Below are positions 14,559 to 22,024 of a stretch of DNA of 47,150 bases, one piece after another. The DNA comes from JAVVVD01 sp036652795 (lineage in GTDB: Bacteria > Bacillota > Clostridia > Christensenellales > CAG-138). Location: NCBI GenBank assembly GCA_036652795.1, contig JAVVVD010000010.1, positions 1-47,150 of the forward strand. Reading direction: 5' to 3'. The position numbers were made by a program, and so were the translations under genes. The first letter of the stretch is position 1; every line of letters starts with the position of its first letter. Below the pieces are notes generated by a model. The model made no database searches. It was not told the origin of the DNA and worked only from the letters and a program-made list of their open reading frames with translations.

Positions 14559-17113
14559 AGCATAACATAACAAGATTTATTGCGCTGGCCGTAGTAATGT
14601 TGATAATGATGGGGGCACTGATATCAAAGCTGGGCGGCATAACGCTGGCCGAGGGCAGTGACATGAGCGAAAAGGCTACGGACCGCATGCTGCGCGATAT
14701 AGCGGTAAAGGGTAAGCGCGGCCGCATACTTGATAGAAATGGCATAGTGCTTGCATACAGCAAAACCAGCTATAATGTTGAGTTCTTTCGCGACGCGGAC
14801 AAACGCGAAGATTATGACTCCGCTATATATACCGAGTCACTTATAAAGGCGATAGCGATAATCGAGGCGGGCGGCGGTAAGACGATAGATACCTCATACA
14901 TACGAATGGATCCTAATGGCGCGCTGTATTTCGACTGGGGAGTGACAAGCGATGATGCAATCATGTCGCGCTATAAAAATTACTGCGATGCACTGGGCTT
15001 TAAAATAAAGGATGTAAATATTACAAAGCCACAGAGCGAGTGGGATATATCAAAATGGCCCACAGCGGAATATTGTTATCTGCGCTTGCGGGATCTTTGG
15101 TATATCCCTGATGAAATGCCATATCAAGAGGCGATAAAGCTGATTTCAATCCGCCAGGAGGTTGCGCTTAACAACTACCGCGCCTATGAGCCAATAACCA
15201 TAGCGTATGATGTGAGCCTGGATGTGGTGGCGGAGATAAACATGCATAGCGATGAACTTGTGGGCTTGCAAACGGCACAGAGCACCACGCGCGTATACCC
15301 GCGCGGCATGACCGCAGCACATATAGTGGGCTATTTAAGCCGCAATGCCACAAAAGAAATGGTTGAGCAGCAGGGGTATGCGTACAGCGACTTTATAGGT
15401 ATGAGTGGCATAGAGGCAAGCATGGAGCAATACCTGACGGCAGCTACGACGGAGCATCAGGGCGAAAGGGTTGTTGAGGTAAATAAGAACGGCAGTATAA
15501 TAAGGGAGATATCATCAAAGCCAGCTACGGATGGCGATGATGTTATGCTTGCGATGGACTATCAGTTGCAGGTGGTGACGGAAAAGGCACTGGAAACGCT
15601 GATAGGAAAGATATCAAATGAAGTACAGGGTGGTCTGCTGGCCAAAAATGAAAATGGAAAATACAGCAAGGCCTATGGCGGTGATATGAGCAAAATAAAA
15701 ACCGCAAAAACTGGCGCTATTGTTGTGATGGATGTAAATACGGGGCAGGTGCTGGCGATGGCCTCATATCCATCGTTTGACCCAAACTGGTTTATACAGG
15801 GACTAAGCACCCAGCAGAGTAAAGAACTATTTGAAAGCGATATGGCAGCAGCCACCACGCCCATGCGCAATAAGGCCATTTCTGCCAAGCTTGCGCCGGG
15901 AAGCATATTCAAGATGGTAACAGGCGTGGCGGGAGTTGTGGAAGGTGTAATCGGCTTGGAGGAAAGGGTTGACGACAAGTATTTTTATTACATAATGAAT
16001 GCGGACGGCGAAAAAACCGAAAAGAACGCACCACACTGTTGGAATAGGAACTCAAGTGAGCACAGCCAGCAAAATCTTTCCGATGCAATCAAGAACTCAT
16101 GCAACTACTATTTCTGCGAGGTTGCATATAGGCTGGGTATAAAGAGCCTAAATGAATGGGCGGGTAAATTCGGATTGACAGATCCAACGGGGATTGAGCT
16201 TGGTGGCGAGGCCACGGGCATAGTTGGCGGCCAAACGGTTATGTTTGACAACAACCTAAAGGACGAGGATGGTGAGCTTTCAATTACTAAGCAAAAAACC
16301 AGTCTGCCAGGATTGATATACAGCAACCTGTGTGAAAAGCTTAAACAATACCTTGCTTTCCGCAGCATGGAGATAGATGAGGAAGCCGTTAAAACATGTG
16401 CGTTGCACCTGATGGAGTTACAGGATGGCAGCATGGACAATAAGGGCCCAATAGTCCGCCGAATACTTGCGGATGAGCTCGAATTGCCAGAGGGCGTTAC
16501 GCTGGTGCAGCCATGGGTAAGAGAAATCACCTCGCTGCTAAGCGAGATACAGTGGAAACCAACGTATACCATACGTTCCGGATATGGCCAGGGCGTGTCA
16601 CTGGTAACACCAGTGGCCGTTGCTAGATATGTAAGCGCGATAGCCAACGAGGGTACGGTATATGATGCGCATATAGTTAATCGGATAATAGCACCGGATG
16701 GAACGATAGTAAAACAGGTTGAACCAAGTGTGTTCAATACCCTGGATGAGGTTTCACCGCAGGTTTGGGACGCCGTAAAAACGGGACTAAAGGGCGTTGT
16801 TTCGCCGGAGGATTTTGGTACGGCGAGCAAGGCGTTTACGAAGGCATTCTATGATAAATACAAGGATAAGCTAAGCGGTAAAACTGGAACGGCGCAGGTA
16901 GGCGCCAGCACGATAGATATAGAGAACACCTCATGGTTTGTAACGTTTACACCGCGCGAAAATGCGGAGATAGCCATAGTGGTGTGTGTGCCAAACGGTT
17001 ATTCCGGCACATCCAGCGCATCTGCGGTTGAAGAAATACTAAAATATTATTTTGAAAAACAGGAGAGCGCTGCCCCCGAGAACCTTGTGCATATAAACGC
17101 CATCGCCCCATAA
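14555..17113 (+). CDS. mrdA: Penicillin-binding protein 2 (class B transpeptidase, elongasome)
   Basis: 852 residues, clearly longer than usual PBP2 (about 600-750). One membrane anchor (9-28), PBP-dimer/pedestal domain (about 50-320, with KRGRILDRNG) and a transpeptidase domain with SIFK (Ser450-Lys453), SCN (515-517) and KTG (776-778). The SCN-KTG distance is about 260 residues, roughly 100 more than in E. coli PBP2; the extra sequence lies near 565-670, a helical charged segment. It cross-links new peptidoglycan under MreBCD control. Last gene of mreCD-mrdA, overlapping mreD by 4 bp. Confidence 0.92.
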   Translation: MKHNITRFIALAVVMLIMMGALISKLGGITLAEGSDMSEKATDRMLRDIAVKGKRGRILDRNGIVLAYSKTSYNVEFFRDADKREDYDSAIYTESLIKAIAIIEAGGGKTIDTSYIRMDPNGALYFDWGVTSDDAIMSRYKNYCDALGFKIKDVNITKPQSEWDISKWPTAEYCYLRLRDLWYIPDEMPYQEAIKLISIRQEVALNNYRAYEPITIAYDVSLDVVAEINMHSDELVGLQTAQSTTRVYPRGMTAAHIVGYLSRNATKEMVEQQGYAYSDFIGMSGIEASMEQYLTAATTEHQGERVVEVNKNGSIIREISSKPATDGDDVMLAMDYQLQVVTEKALETLIGKISNEVQGGLLAKNENGKYSKAYGGDMSKIKTAKTGAIVVMDVNTGQVLAMASYPSFDPNWFIQGLSTQQSKELFESDMAAATTPMRNKAISAKLAPGSIFKMVTGVAGVVEGVIGLEERVDDKYFYYIMNADGEKTEKNAPHCWNRNSSEHSQQNLSDAIKNSCNYYFCEVAYRLGIKSLNEWAGKFGLTDPTGIELGGEATGIVGGQTVMFDNNLKDEDGELSITKQKTSLPGLIYSNLCEKLKQYLAFRSMEIDEEAVKTCALHLMELQDGSMDNKGPIVRRILADELELPEGVTLVQPWVREITSLLSEIQWKPTYTIRSGYGQGVSLVTPVAVARYVSAIANEGTVYDAHIVNRIIAPDGTIVKQVEPSVFNTLDEVSPQVWDAVKTGLKGVVSPEDFGTASKAFTKAFYDKYKDKLSGKTGTAQVGASTIDIENTSWFVTFTPRENAEIAIVVCVPNGYSGTSSASAVEEILKYYFEKQESAAPENLVHINAIAP

Positions 17114-17122
17114 GGGATTGAC

Positions 17123-17160
17123 AAGCGCCCTATGGAATTTTGCAGATAATTCGGGCGTTT
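17123..17160 (+). terminator. Weak hairpin after mrdA
   Basis: AAGCGCCC (17123-17130) pairs with GGGCGTTT (17153-17160), one G-U, across a 22-nt loop, 10 bp after the stop. There is no T-tract, so efficiency is doubtful. Confidence 0.35.
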
Positions 17161-17268
17161 AAACTAAAATTGCAACCGCTGGTTGCGCTTTTTCCAAGCA
17201 GAATGTATCGTGCAACCAAGCTGCCGCATGATAGAATTGCGCAAGAAAACAACCGTGGGGGGATGAAC

Positions 17269-18078
17269 ATGAATATCGTTATCGCAAACAGACTGCTTGA
17301 GCTGAGAAAAAAAAGCGGCTATTCACAGGAAGAACTGGCGGAAAAGCTTGGCATAAGCCGTCAGTCGGTATCAAAGTGGGAACGCGCGGAGGCTTCACCT
17401 GACACAGATAACCTTATACTGCTGGCACAGCTATATAATGTATCGCTGGATGAGCTGCTGATGGGCAGCGAGCCGGATGCAAATGTACGGGCGGAGAATC
17501 AAAGTAAGACCACAGAAAAAAGCGAGGACAGCGGAGCACACGGTACGACTGCACAGGCACATATTGGCCGTGATGGCATACACGTTGTGGATGATGAAAA
17601 TTCTGTGCATGTAACTTGGAATGGCGTACACATCGAAGAAAACGGCAAGGAAGCCATGCATATTGACAAGAATGGCGTACACATAGACTGTGAAGATGAT
17701 AACGGCAAACGACATCATTGCTCGCGAAACAATACTGTTGACGTGTGGCATATGGTGCCGGTGCCGCTTATTTGTGTTATAGCATTCCTGCTGCTTGGCT
17801 TTTTGATGGATGCTTGGGGCAGTGCATGGATCGTATTTTTAGCAATCCCTGTGTATTATTCGCTGATGGAGGCCATACGCCATCGCAATGCCGCGAAATT
17901 CGCTTATCCTGTGTTTGTAACGGCATTGTACCTTATTGCGGGCATCATATTTGGTAGATGGCACCCCGAGTGGGTCATGTTTCTCACGATACCGATCTAT
18001 TATGTTGTGGTATCCATGATACGCAGACTAGAGGGTATTGTCGACGATGATGAGAGCGACGATGATGATTGCGACTAA
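17269..18078 (+). CDS. XRE-family HTH regulator with NGVHI repeats and C-terminal membrane domain
   Basis: 269 residues from the ATG at 17269, preferred over one 6 bp upstream because the G-rich ribosome site ends 6 nt before it. Residues 1-60 are a clear XRE helix-turn-helix (YSQEELAEKLGISRQSVSKWE). Residues 90-145 hold three short repeats around HI/V-x-x-NGVHI (GIHVVDDEN, NGVHIEENG, NGVHIDCED), followed by a His/Cys patch (KRHHCSRN). Residues 155-255 contain about four membrane helices; the tail is very acidic (DDDESDDDDCD). This makes it a membrane-bound transcription factor, probably sensing the envelope or a metal; both are inferences. The small membrane protein and protease downstream may be its targets. 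Confidence 0.75.
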   Translation: MNIVIANRLLELRKKSGYSQEELAEKLGISRQSVSKWERAEASPDTDNLILLAQLYNVSLDELLMGSEPDANVRAENQSKTTEKSEDSGAHGTTAQAHIGRDGIHVVDDENSVHVTWNGVHIEENGKEAMHIDKNGVHIDCEDDNGKRHHCSRNNTVDVWHMVPVPLICVIAFLLLGFLMDAWGSAWIVFLAIPVYYSLMEAIRHRNAAKFAYPVFVTALYLIAGIIFGRWHPEWVMFLTIPIYYVVVSMIRRLEGIVDDDESDDDDCD

Positions 18079-18101
18079 AAATGAGCAGCAACAAACTTGA
18101 T

Positions 18102-18155
18102 GGCGGTCACTATTTGTGGCCGCCCTTGACAAATATAGCCATATCGCGATAGATT
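18102..18155 (+). promoter_or_regulatory. Hairpin and promoter before the small membrane protein
   Basis: GGCGGTCAC/GTGGCCGCC (18102-18124) forms a 9-bp stem (one G-U) without a T-tract. Right after it TTGACA (18126-18131), 18 bp and TAGATT (18150-18155) give a plausible promoter. Confidence 0.45.
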
Positions 18156-18185
18156 GTTATAAAAGCCAAAGAAAGGGGGATTTAA

Positions 18186-18617
18186 ATGAAAAAGATATTT
18201 GGAACAATACTGCTGGCGTTAGAGATAGCGGTAGCAACAGGTATGACTATAATCGGACTTTTTGATGTAAAAATAAACTTTATTAACGACACACGCATGG
18301 CGGTGATAGTGTTGGGCGTGCTTGGTATGCTGTTTTGCATCCCAGGCGTTATACGCTTCATAAAGCGTGCGCCTATGCATATACTCTCTCTTGTAGGCTA
18401 TCTACTTGGGGCTATGGCGATGCTGATATTCTTTGCCCAGTTGTTTATGCTTAAAATACCAGTTATCGGCAATCCTAAGCTGGCGCTGGTGATATTGGCT
18501 GCAATAATAGTGCTAAAGGGCGTGATAGGCCGTAACTTACCGCCCACCAAGGAAGAAATGAAAAAAGCAAAGGCAAAGGCAAAACAGGATGATACGGACT
18601 TTCCTGCAAACGTTTAG
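18186..18617 (+). CDS. Small four-helix membrane protein of unknown function
   Basis: 143 residues. Four hydrophobic segments (about 5-27, 37-57, 67-90, 96-113) followed by a Lys-rich cytoplasmic tail (KEEMKKAKAKAKQDD). I do not recognise a family. GAAAGGGGG precedes the ATG. The CPBP protease gene begins 11 bp downstream, so the two are co-transcribed. Confidence 0.6.
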   Translation: MKKIFGTILLALEIAVATGMTIIGLFDVKINFINDTRMAVIVLGVLGMLFCIPGVIRFIKRAPMHILSLVGYLLGAMAMLIFFAQLFMLKIPVIGNPKLALVILAAIIVLKGVIGRNLPPTKEEMKKAKAKAKQDDTDFPANV

Positions 18618-18628
18618 AGAGGAAAAAT

Positions 18629-19519
18629 ATGACTAATAGAAAGCATATATTGATATTTGTCACGCTTACGTTTGCGATAACATGGGGTATGCTGCTGATA
18701 ATGACGCTGTGCGGCATACAATACGGCTCATCTGAATCTGTGCTTGTGCTGGCGGGATGTATGATTGTGCCTGCCGTGTGCTCAATACTTACGCGGTTGA
18801 TAACAAAAGAGGGGTTCTCTCAGATGCTGCTGCGCCCCAAATTCAAGGGGCACATGCGCTATTACGCGATGGGTGCATATCTTCCGTTTTTACTGATACT
18901 GCTGGGCGCGGCGGTATATTTCTTGATATTTCCATCATCGTTCGATATAACCGCAAGCGCAATGAGCAGCTCGCTGCTTGCATCCGGTGTGCCTGCACAG
19001 CAGCTTCAATTGGTGATAATACTTCAGATTGTGCAGGGCGTGGTGCTTGGGCCGTTCATAAACTTGATCTTTACAATGGGTGAGGAGCTGGGCTGGCGTG
19101 GATACCTGCTGCCAAGGCTTGTGCATGACGTTGGCGCCGGGAAGGCGATGCTGATATCAGGGTTGATATGGGGGGCATGGCATGCGCCAATGATAGCGCT
19201 TGGGCACAACTATGGTATTGATTATCCGCTTGCGCCATGGCTGGGGATAGTTATGATGATACTGTTTTGCGTATCTCTAGGCTGCATACTCTCCTTTGTT
19301 ACGCTTAAGGCAAAAAGCGCATGGCCTGCGGCAATGGGGCACAGCATGATAAATGCTATAGCCGCGCTGCCGGTATATTTTTGCATAGCGCCCAATGTAC
19401 TGGTTGGCCCCTCATCCACAGGCATAATAGGGATGAGCGCGATTATCGGCGCGGCAGTAATATGCTTTATAAAAGGACGAAAACTCACCTTTGCGGAAAC
19501 CATAAAGCAGGGAAATTGA
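18629..19519 (+). CDS. CPBP-family intramembrane glutamic endopeptidase
   Basis: 296 residues, about eight membrane helices. The three conserved blocks of the CPBP (Abi/CAAX protease-like) family are present: GEELGWRGYLLPRL with the catalytic Glu pair, WGAWHAPM with a conserved His, and MGHSMINA with the last His. Members cleave prenylated or membrane-bound substrates and in Gram-positive bacteria often act in bacteriocin immunity or stress signalling. No bacteriocin precursor is visible nearby. It follows the XRE membrane regulator and a small membrane protein, which may be its substrate or partner (inference). Confidence 0.88.
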   Translation: MTNRKHILIFVTLTFAITWGMLLIMTLCGIQYGSSESVLVLAGCMIVPAVCSILTRLITKEGFSQMLLRPKFKGHMRYYAMGAYLPFLLILLGAAVYFLIFPSSFDITASAMSSSLLASGVPAQQLQLVIILQIVQGVVLGPFINLIFTMGEELGWRGYLLPRLVHDVGAGKAMLISGLIWGAWHAPMIALGHNYGIDYPLAPWLGIVMMILFCVSLGCILSFVTLKAKSAWPAAMGHSMINAIAALPVYFCIAPNVLVGPSSTGIIGMSAIIGAAVICFIKGRKLTFAETIKQGN

Positions 19520-19662
19520 TCTAAGCCAACGGGACGATTACGGCATCAATATGTGTTACGCTCGTGTAAAAACATGGAACTGATAAGGTTTACGGTTGCA
19601 CGGCTTAATCAATCGTAGAGCAGCGCACACCCATAAGATCAAAGTGCAGAAGCAATTTAAAT

Positions 19663-19698
19663 AATTCGCATATGGTTTTTAAAAACCATATGCGAATT
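19663..19698. terminator. 36-bp perfect palindrome, bidirectional terminator between convergent genes
   Basis: Two 18-bp arms with no spacer: AATTCGCATATGGTTTTT followed by its exact reverse complement. In RNA this folds to a stem with a U/A-rich top. It lies between the 3' ends of the protease gene (plus) and the DUF3887 lipoprotein gene (minus), and GTGCTTTT follows on the plus strand. The 140 bp before it hold no recognisable gene. Confidence 0.65.
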
Positions 19699-19725
19699 GT
19701 GCTTTTAGCCACTTTAGTGCGTGGA

Positions 19726-20133
19726 TTATTTCATATAGATTCCTACAAGAGCCATGTCGACATCAAAGCTAAGGGTGTATATCGCGTTGCCGTCATCATA
19801 TTTGCACTTCGCAACGGCGACGGCATAGTCTTCGCTTGTGACCTTGTTTTTCTGACCAATAACGGATATTGAACTAAACTCCTTGAACGCGCCGAGCGAG
19901 GTTACCTTCTCCCCCAACGCCTCCTCAAGCTGACCTGGCGTCAACTGGCTTTTAAGATCTTCGCGCATATTTGATTCTATGGTGGGATAATCCTGCGCAT
20001 TTATCAGTGCCACAACTTCCTTGGCGGCATCAGTTACACTCGCTTCGTCAAAGCCTTGCGCTAAAGACACATCTATGCATCCCGCACAAAGCATAACAAG
20101 CGCACAGAGCACTATACAGAATATACGTTTCAT
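19726..20133 (-). CDS. DUF3887-type lipoprotein
   Basis: 135 residues. Signal peptide with lipobox LCAGC (Cys19), so the mature protein is anchored outside the membrane. The body (ALINAQDYPTIESNMREDLKSQLTPGQLEEAL, then LGAFKEFSSISVIG and a two-strand end) matches the DUF3887 fold, an NTF2-like domain found in Clostridia, often linked to hydrolases. Function unknown. Monocistronic, divergent from the GNAT gene with overlapping promoters. Confidence 0.75.
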   Translation of the reverse strand: MKRIFCIVLCALVMLCAGCIDVSLAQGFDEASVTDAAKEVVALINAQDYPTIESNMREDLKSQLTPGQLEEALGEKVTSLGAFKEFSSISVIGQKNKVTSEDYAVAVAKCKYDDGNAIYTLSFDVDMALVGIYMK

Positions 20134-20177
20134 ATCAAATTACCTCTACTATGATTTTTCATATAATATACAACATC

Positions 20178-20224
20178 ATTATACCACTGCTGTGCTTGTT
20201 GTGAAAACGACAATATGCTAAAAT
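20178..20224. promoter_or_regulatory. Overlapping divergent promoters (lipoprotein / GNAT)
   Basis: Minus strand: TTCACA (20200-20205), 16 bp, TATAAT (20178-20183). Plus strand: TTGTTG (20196-20201), 17 bp, TAAAAT (20219-20224) with an extended TG. The two -35 boxes overlap, so the genes may compete for polymerase. Confidence 0.6.
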
Positions 20225-20257
20225 AAATGTGATTATTTAACCGATTAGGAGAAAGAA

Positions 20258-20950
20258 TTGACACAGGCACAGGTGATCGACACGGAGATACGCCCAAAGG
20301 GAAAATGCTATATAATCTGCACGGAGTATAGCCGCGCAGATTTTTGCGCAACCATTGATGCGCTGTGCGATACTGCTGCGGCGCGGGGGGCAAGGCATAT
20401 CTATTTTGCAAGCCGCGACAAACGCGTATTGCAGGACGAGATGCATTTTGAAACATCGGAATATTTGTTTAAATTCCACACGGATTTTGATATATTGACT
20501 AAGGCGTTAGCGCCGCAGGAGGAGCCGCACCTTGCCGTAATGCCGCTTACGGATAATAACGCAATGCTGTATGCTAAGATTTATAACAGAGCATTCAGGG
20601 ATGTGCCAAATTCGAGCACAATGGATCGCGCCGAGATTGCGCACATAATGGAAGACAATTCATCGCAGGCGGGCATATTTATGAATGATGAAACGCCGTG
20701 CGGCGTATACCTGATCGAATATGGCGGAACGCCGGAGCTTGCAGCGCTGTGCATACATAGGCCAATGTGGGGAAAAGGGCTTGCGCGAAGGGCGCTTGCC
20801 ACGCTGGAGGATATGCTCTATAAAAAAGGCCACAAGCGGATAAAACTGCTTGTGGCGGGGTTAAATAAAACGGCATATTCGCTGTATACAAAAAACGGTT
20901 ATTCATTTTCAGAGCGGATCAGCCACTGGTATGAAGCTGAAAAAAAGTAG
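20258..20950 (+). CDS. GNAT-family N-acetyltransferase with unassigned N-terminal domain
   Basis: 230 residues. TTG start at 20258 with AGGAGA 5 nt upstream. The C-terminal 135 residues are a GNAT fold: CGVYLIEYGG, AALCIHRPMWGKGLARRALATL with the acetyl-CoA loop (R/QxxGxA), and LNKTAYSLYTKNGYSF, the typical C-terminal strand. Residues 1-95 look like a second, degenerate acyltransferase-like unit. Substrate unknown. Not coupled to neighbours. Confidence 0.75.
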   Translation: MTQAQVIDTEIRPKGKCYIICTEYSRADFCATIDALCDTAAARGARHIYFASRDKRVLQDEMHFETSEYLFKFHTDFDILTKALAPQEEPHLAVMPLTDNNAMLYAKIYNRAFRDVPNSSTMDRAEIAHIMEDNSSQAGIFMNDETPCGVYLIEYGGTPELAALCIHRPMWGKGLARRALATLEDMLYKKGHKRIKLLVAGLNKTAYSLYTKNGYSFSERISHWYEAEKK

Positions 20951-21006
20951 GCAGCTGACTTTAGAATGCCTCTTCTTGGCTGTGCGCCAGCGGTATATCG
21001 GTTACA

Positions 21007-21024
21007 TTGGCATATGAATGCCAA
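21007..21024 (-). terminator. Short hairpin after purine-nucleoside phosphorylase
   Basis: TTGGCAT/ATGCCAA, 7-bp stem with a 4-nt loop, 17 bp beyond the stop on the minus strand; no strong T-tract. Confidence 0.3.
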
Positions 21025-21040
21025 ATATAAATTGCGGGAA

Positions 21041-21862
21041 TTACATCCTCCCTAAAAACGCCTTCATATGCGCCATGAAACGGCCGCTTGCAGCGTTGCC
21101 GGCAGCCACAACTTCATCGCCGGAAAGCGGACGGTTGAGCACGCCTGCGGCCATGTTTGTAATAAGGCTTATGCCGAGTATACGCATACCTGCATGGTTT
21201 GCGGCAATCACCTCGGGTACTGTGCTCATGCCAACAGCGTCACCGCCCAGCACGCGAATAGCGCGTATTTCAGCAGGCGTTTCATACTGAGGGCCTGTCA
21301 TATAGAAGTAATTGCCCTCAGCAATATCATCCCCGCCTTGTTCGGCTACTTCACGGAACAAAGACATGTATTCGCGGTCAAATACATAGCTCATATCAGG
21401 GAAACGCGGTCCGAACTCATCGATATTTTCACCTATCAGCGGATTGTCCAGCGTGAATTTGATATAGTCGCGTATCAGCATCAGCTGCCCGGCATGAAAG
21501 GTGGTATTCACGCCGCCACCGGCATTGGTTACGATAAGCTTATCTATCCCAAGCATCCGCGCTATACGCACGGGGTAGGCAACATCATGCATGGAATAAC
21601 CTTCGTATACATGTAGCCTGCCCTGCATCATAAGCACGTTTTTGCCGCCAAGACTGCCTGCTACAAAGCGGCCCATATGGCCTATTGCGGTACTGCGCTT
21701 GAAATGTGGTATATCGGCATAGGGGATATACATAGGATGCTCAACGGCATCGGCAAGTGCGCCAAGGCCGCTGCCAAGTATAAGCAGCACCTCGGGCGCG
21801 AAGCCGTTAAGCTTGCCATTTATATATGCTGTGCTCTGGATATAATTATCCTTCTCGTACAT
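21041..21862 (-). CDS. punA: Purine-nucleoside phosphorylase, trimeric (class I) type
   Basis: 273 residues. Of two ATGs 6 bp apart the inner one (21862) is 9 nt from GGAGG, the outer only 3, so the inner is preferred. Family motifs: LILGSGLGALAD (phosphate loop), GHMGRF, GRLHVYEGY, VTNAGGGVN, TGPQYETPAE and DAVGMSTVPEV, with Asn in SLITNMAAG that recognises the purine. It splits inosine and guanosine nucleosides to base plus ribose-1-phosphate in purine salvage. Divergent from the glycerate kinase gene; no pentomutase next to it. Confidence 0.93.
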   Translation of the reverse strand: MYEKDNYIQSTAYINGKLNGFAPEVLLILGSGLGALADAVEHPMYIPYADIPHFKRSTAIGHMGRFVAGSLGGKNVLMMQGRLHVYEGYSMHDVAYPVRIARMLGIDKLIVTNAGGGVNTTFHAGQLMLIRDYIKFTLDNPLIGENIDEFGPRFPDMSYVFDREYMSLFREVAEQGGDDIAEGNYFYMTGPQYETPAEIRAIRVLGGDAVGMSTVPEVIAANHAGMRILGISLITNMAAGVLNRPLSGDEVVAAGNAASGRFMAHMKAFLGRM

Positions 21863-21967
21863 TATCATAATCCTCCATCATAAAAATTCTATTATCCTGA
21901 TGTTAAATACTGCGGAGACAGAATTTAACCGACATGCAATAATTATAATATCATTACATACCTGCCC

Positions 21968-21996
21968 TTGCATAGTACAATGGATAATGGCATAAT
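21968..21996 (+). promoter_or_regulatory. Promoter of the glycerate kinase fusion gene
   Basis: TTGCAT (21968-21973), 17 bp, CATAAT (21991-21996), 28 bp before the start codon. Confidence 0.55.
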
Positions 21997-22024
21997 AAAT
22001 CCAGCAGAATTTGGAGGCTAACAT

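Noticed and set aside
16108..16830. 240-codon minus-strand frame inside mrdA
   Set aside because: Fully antisense to the transpeptidase domain and Ser/Pro-rich, a shadow frame.
19663..19698. Insertion-sequence inverted ends
   Set aside because: The two arms touch, with nothing between them, and no transposase is near.
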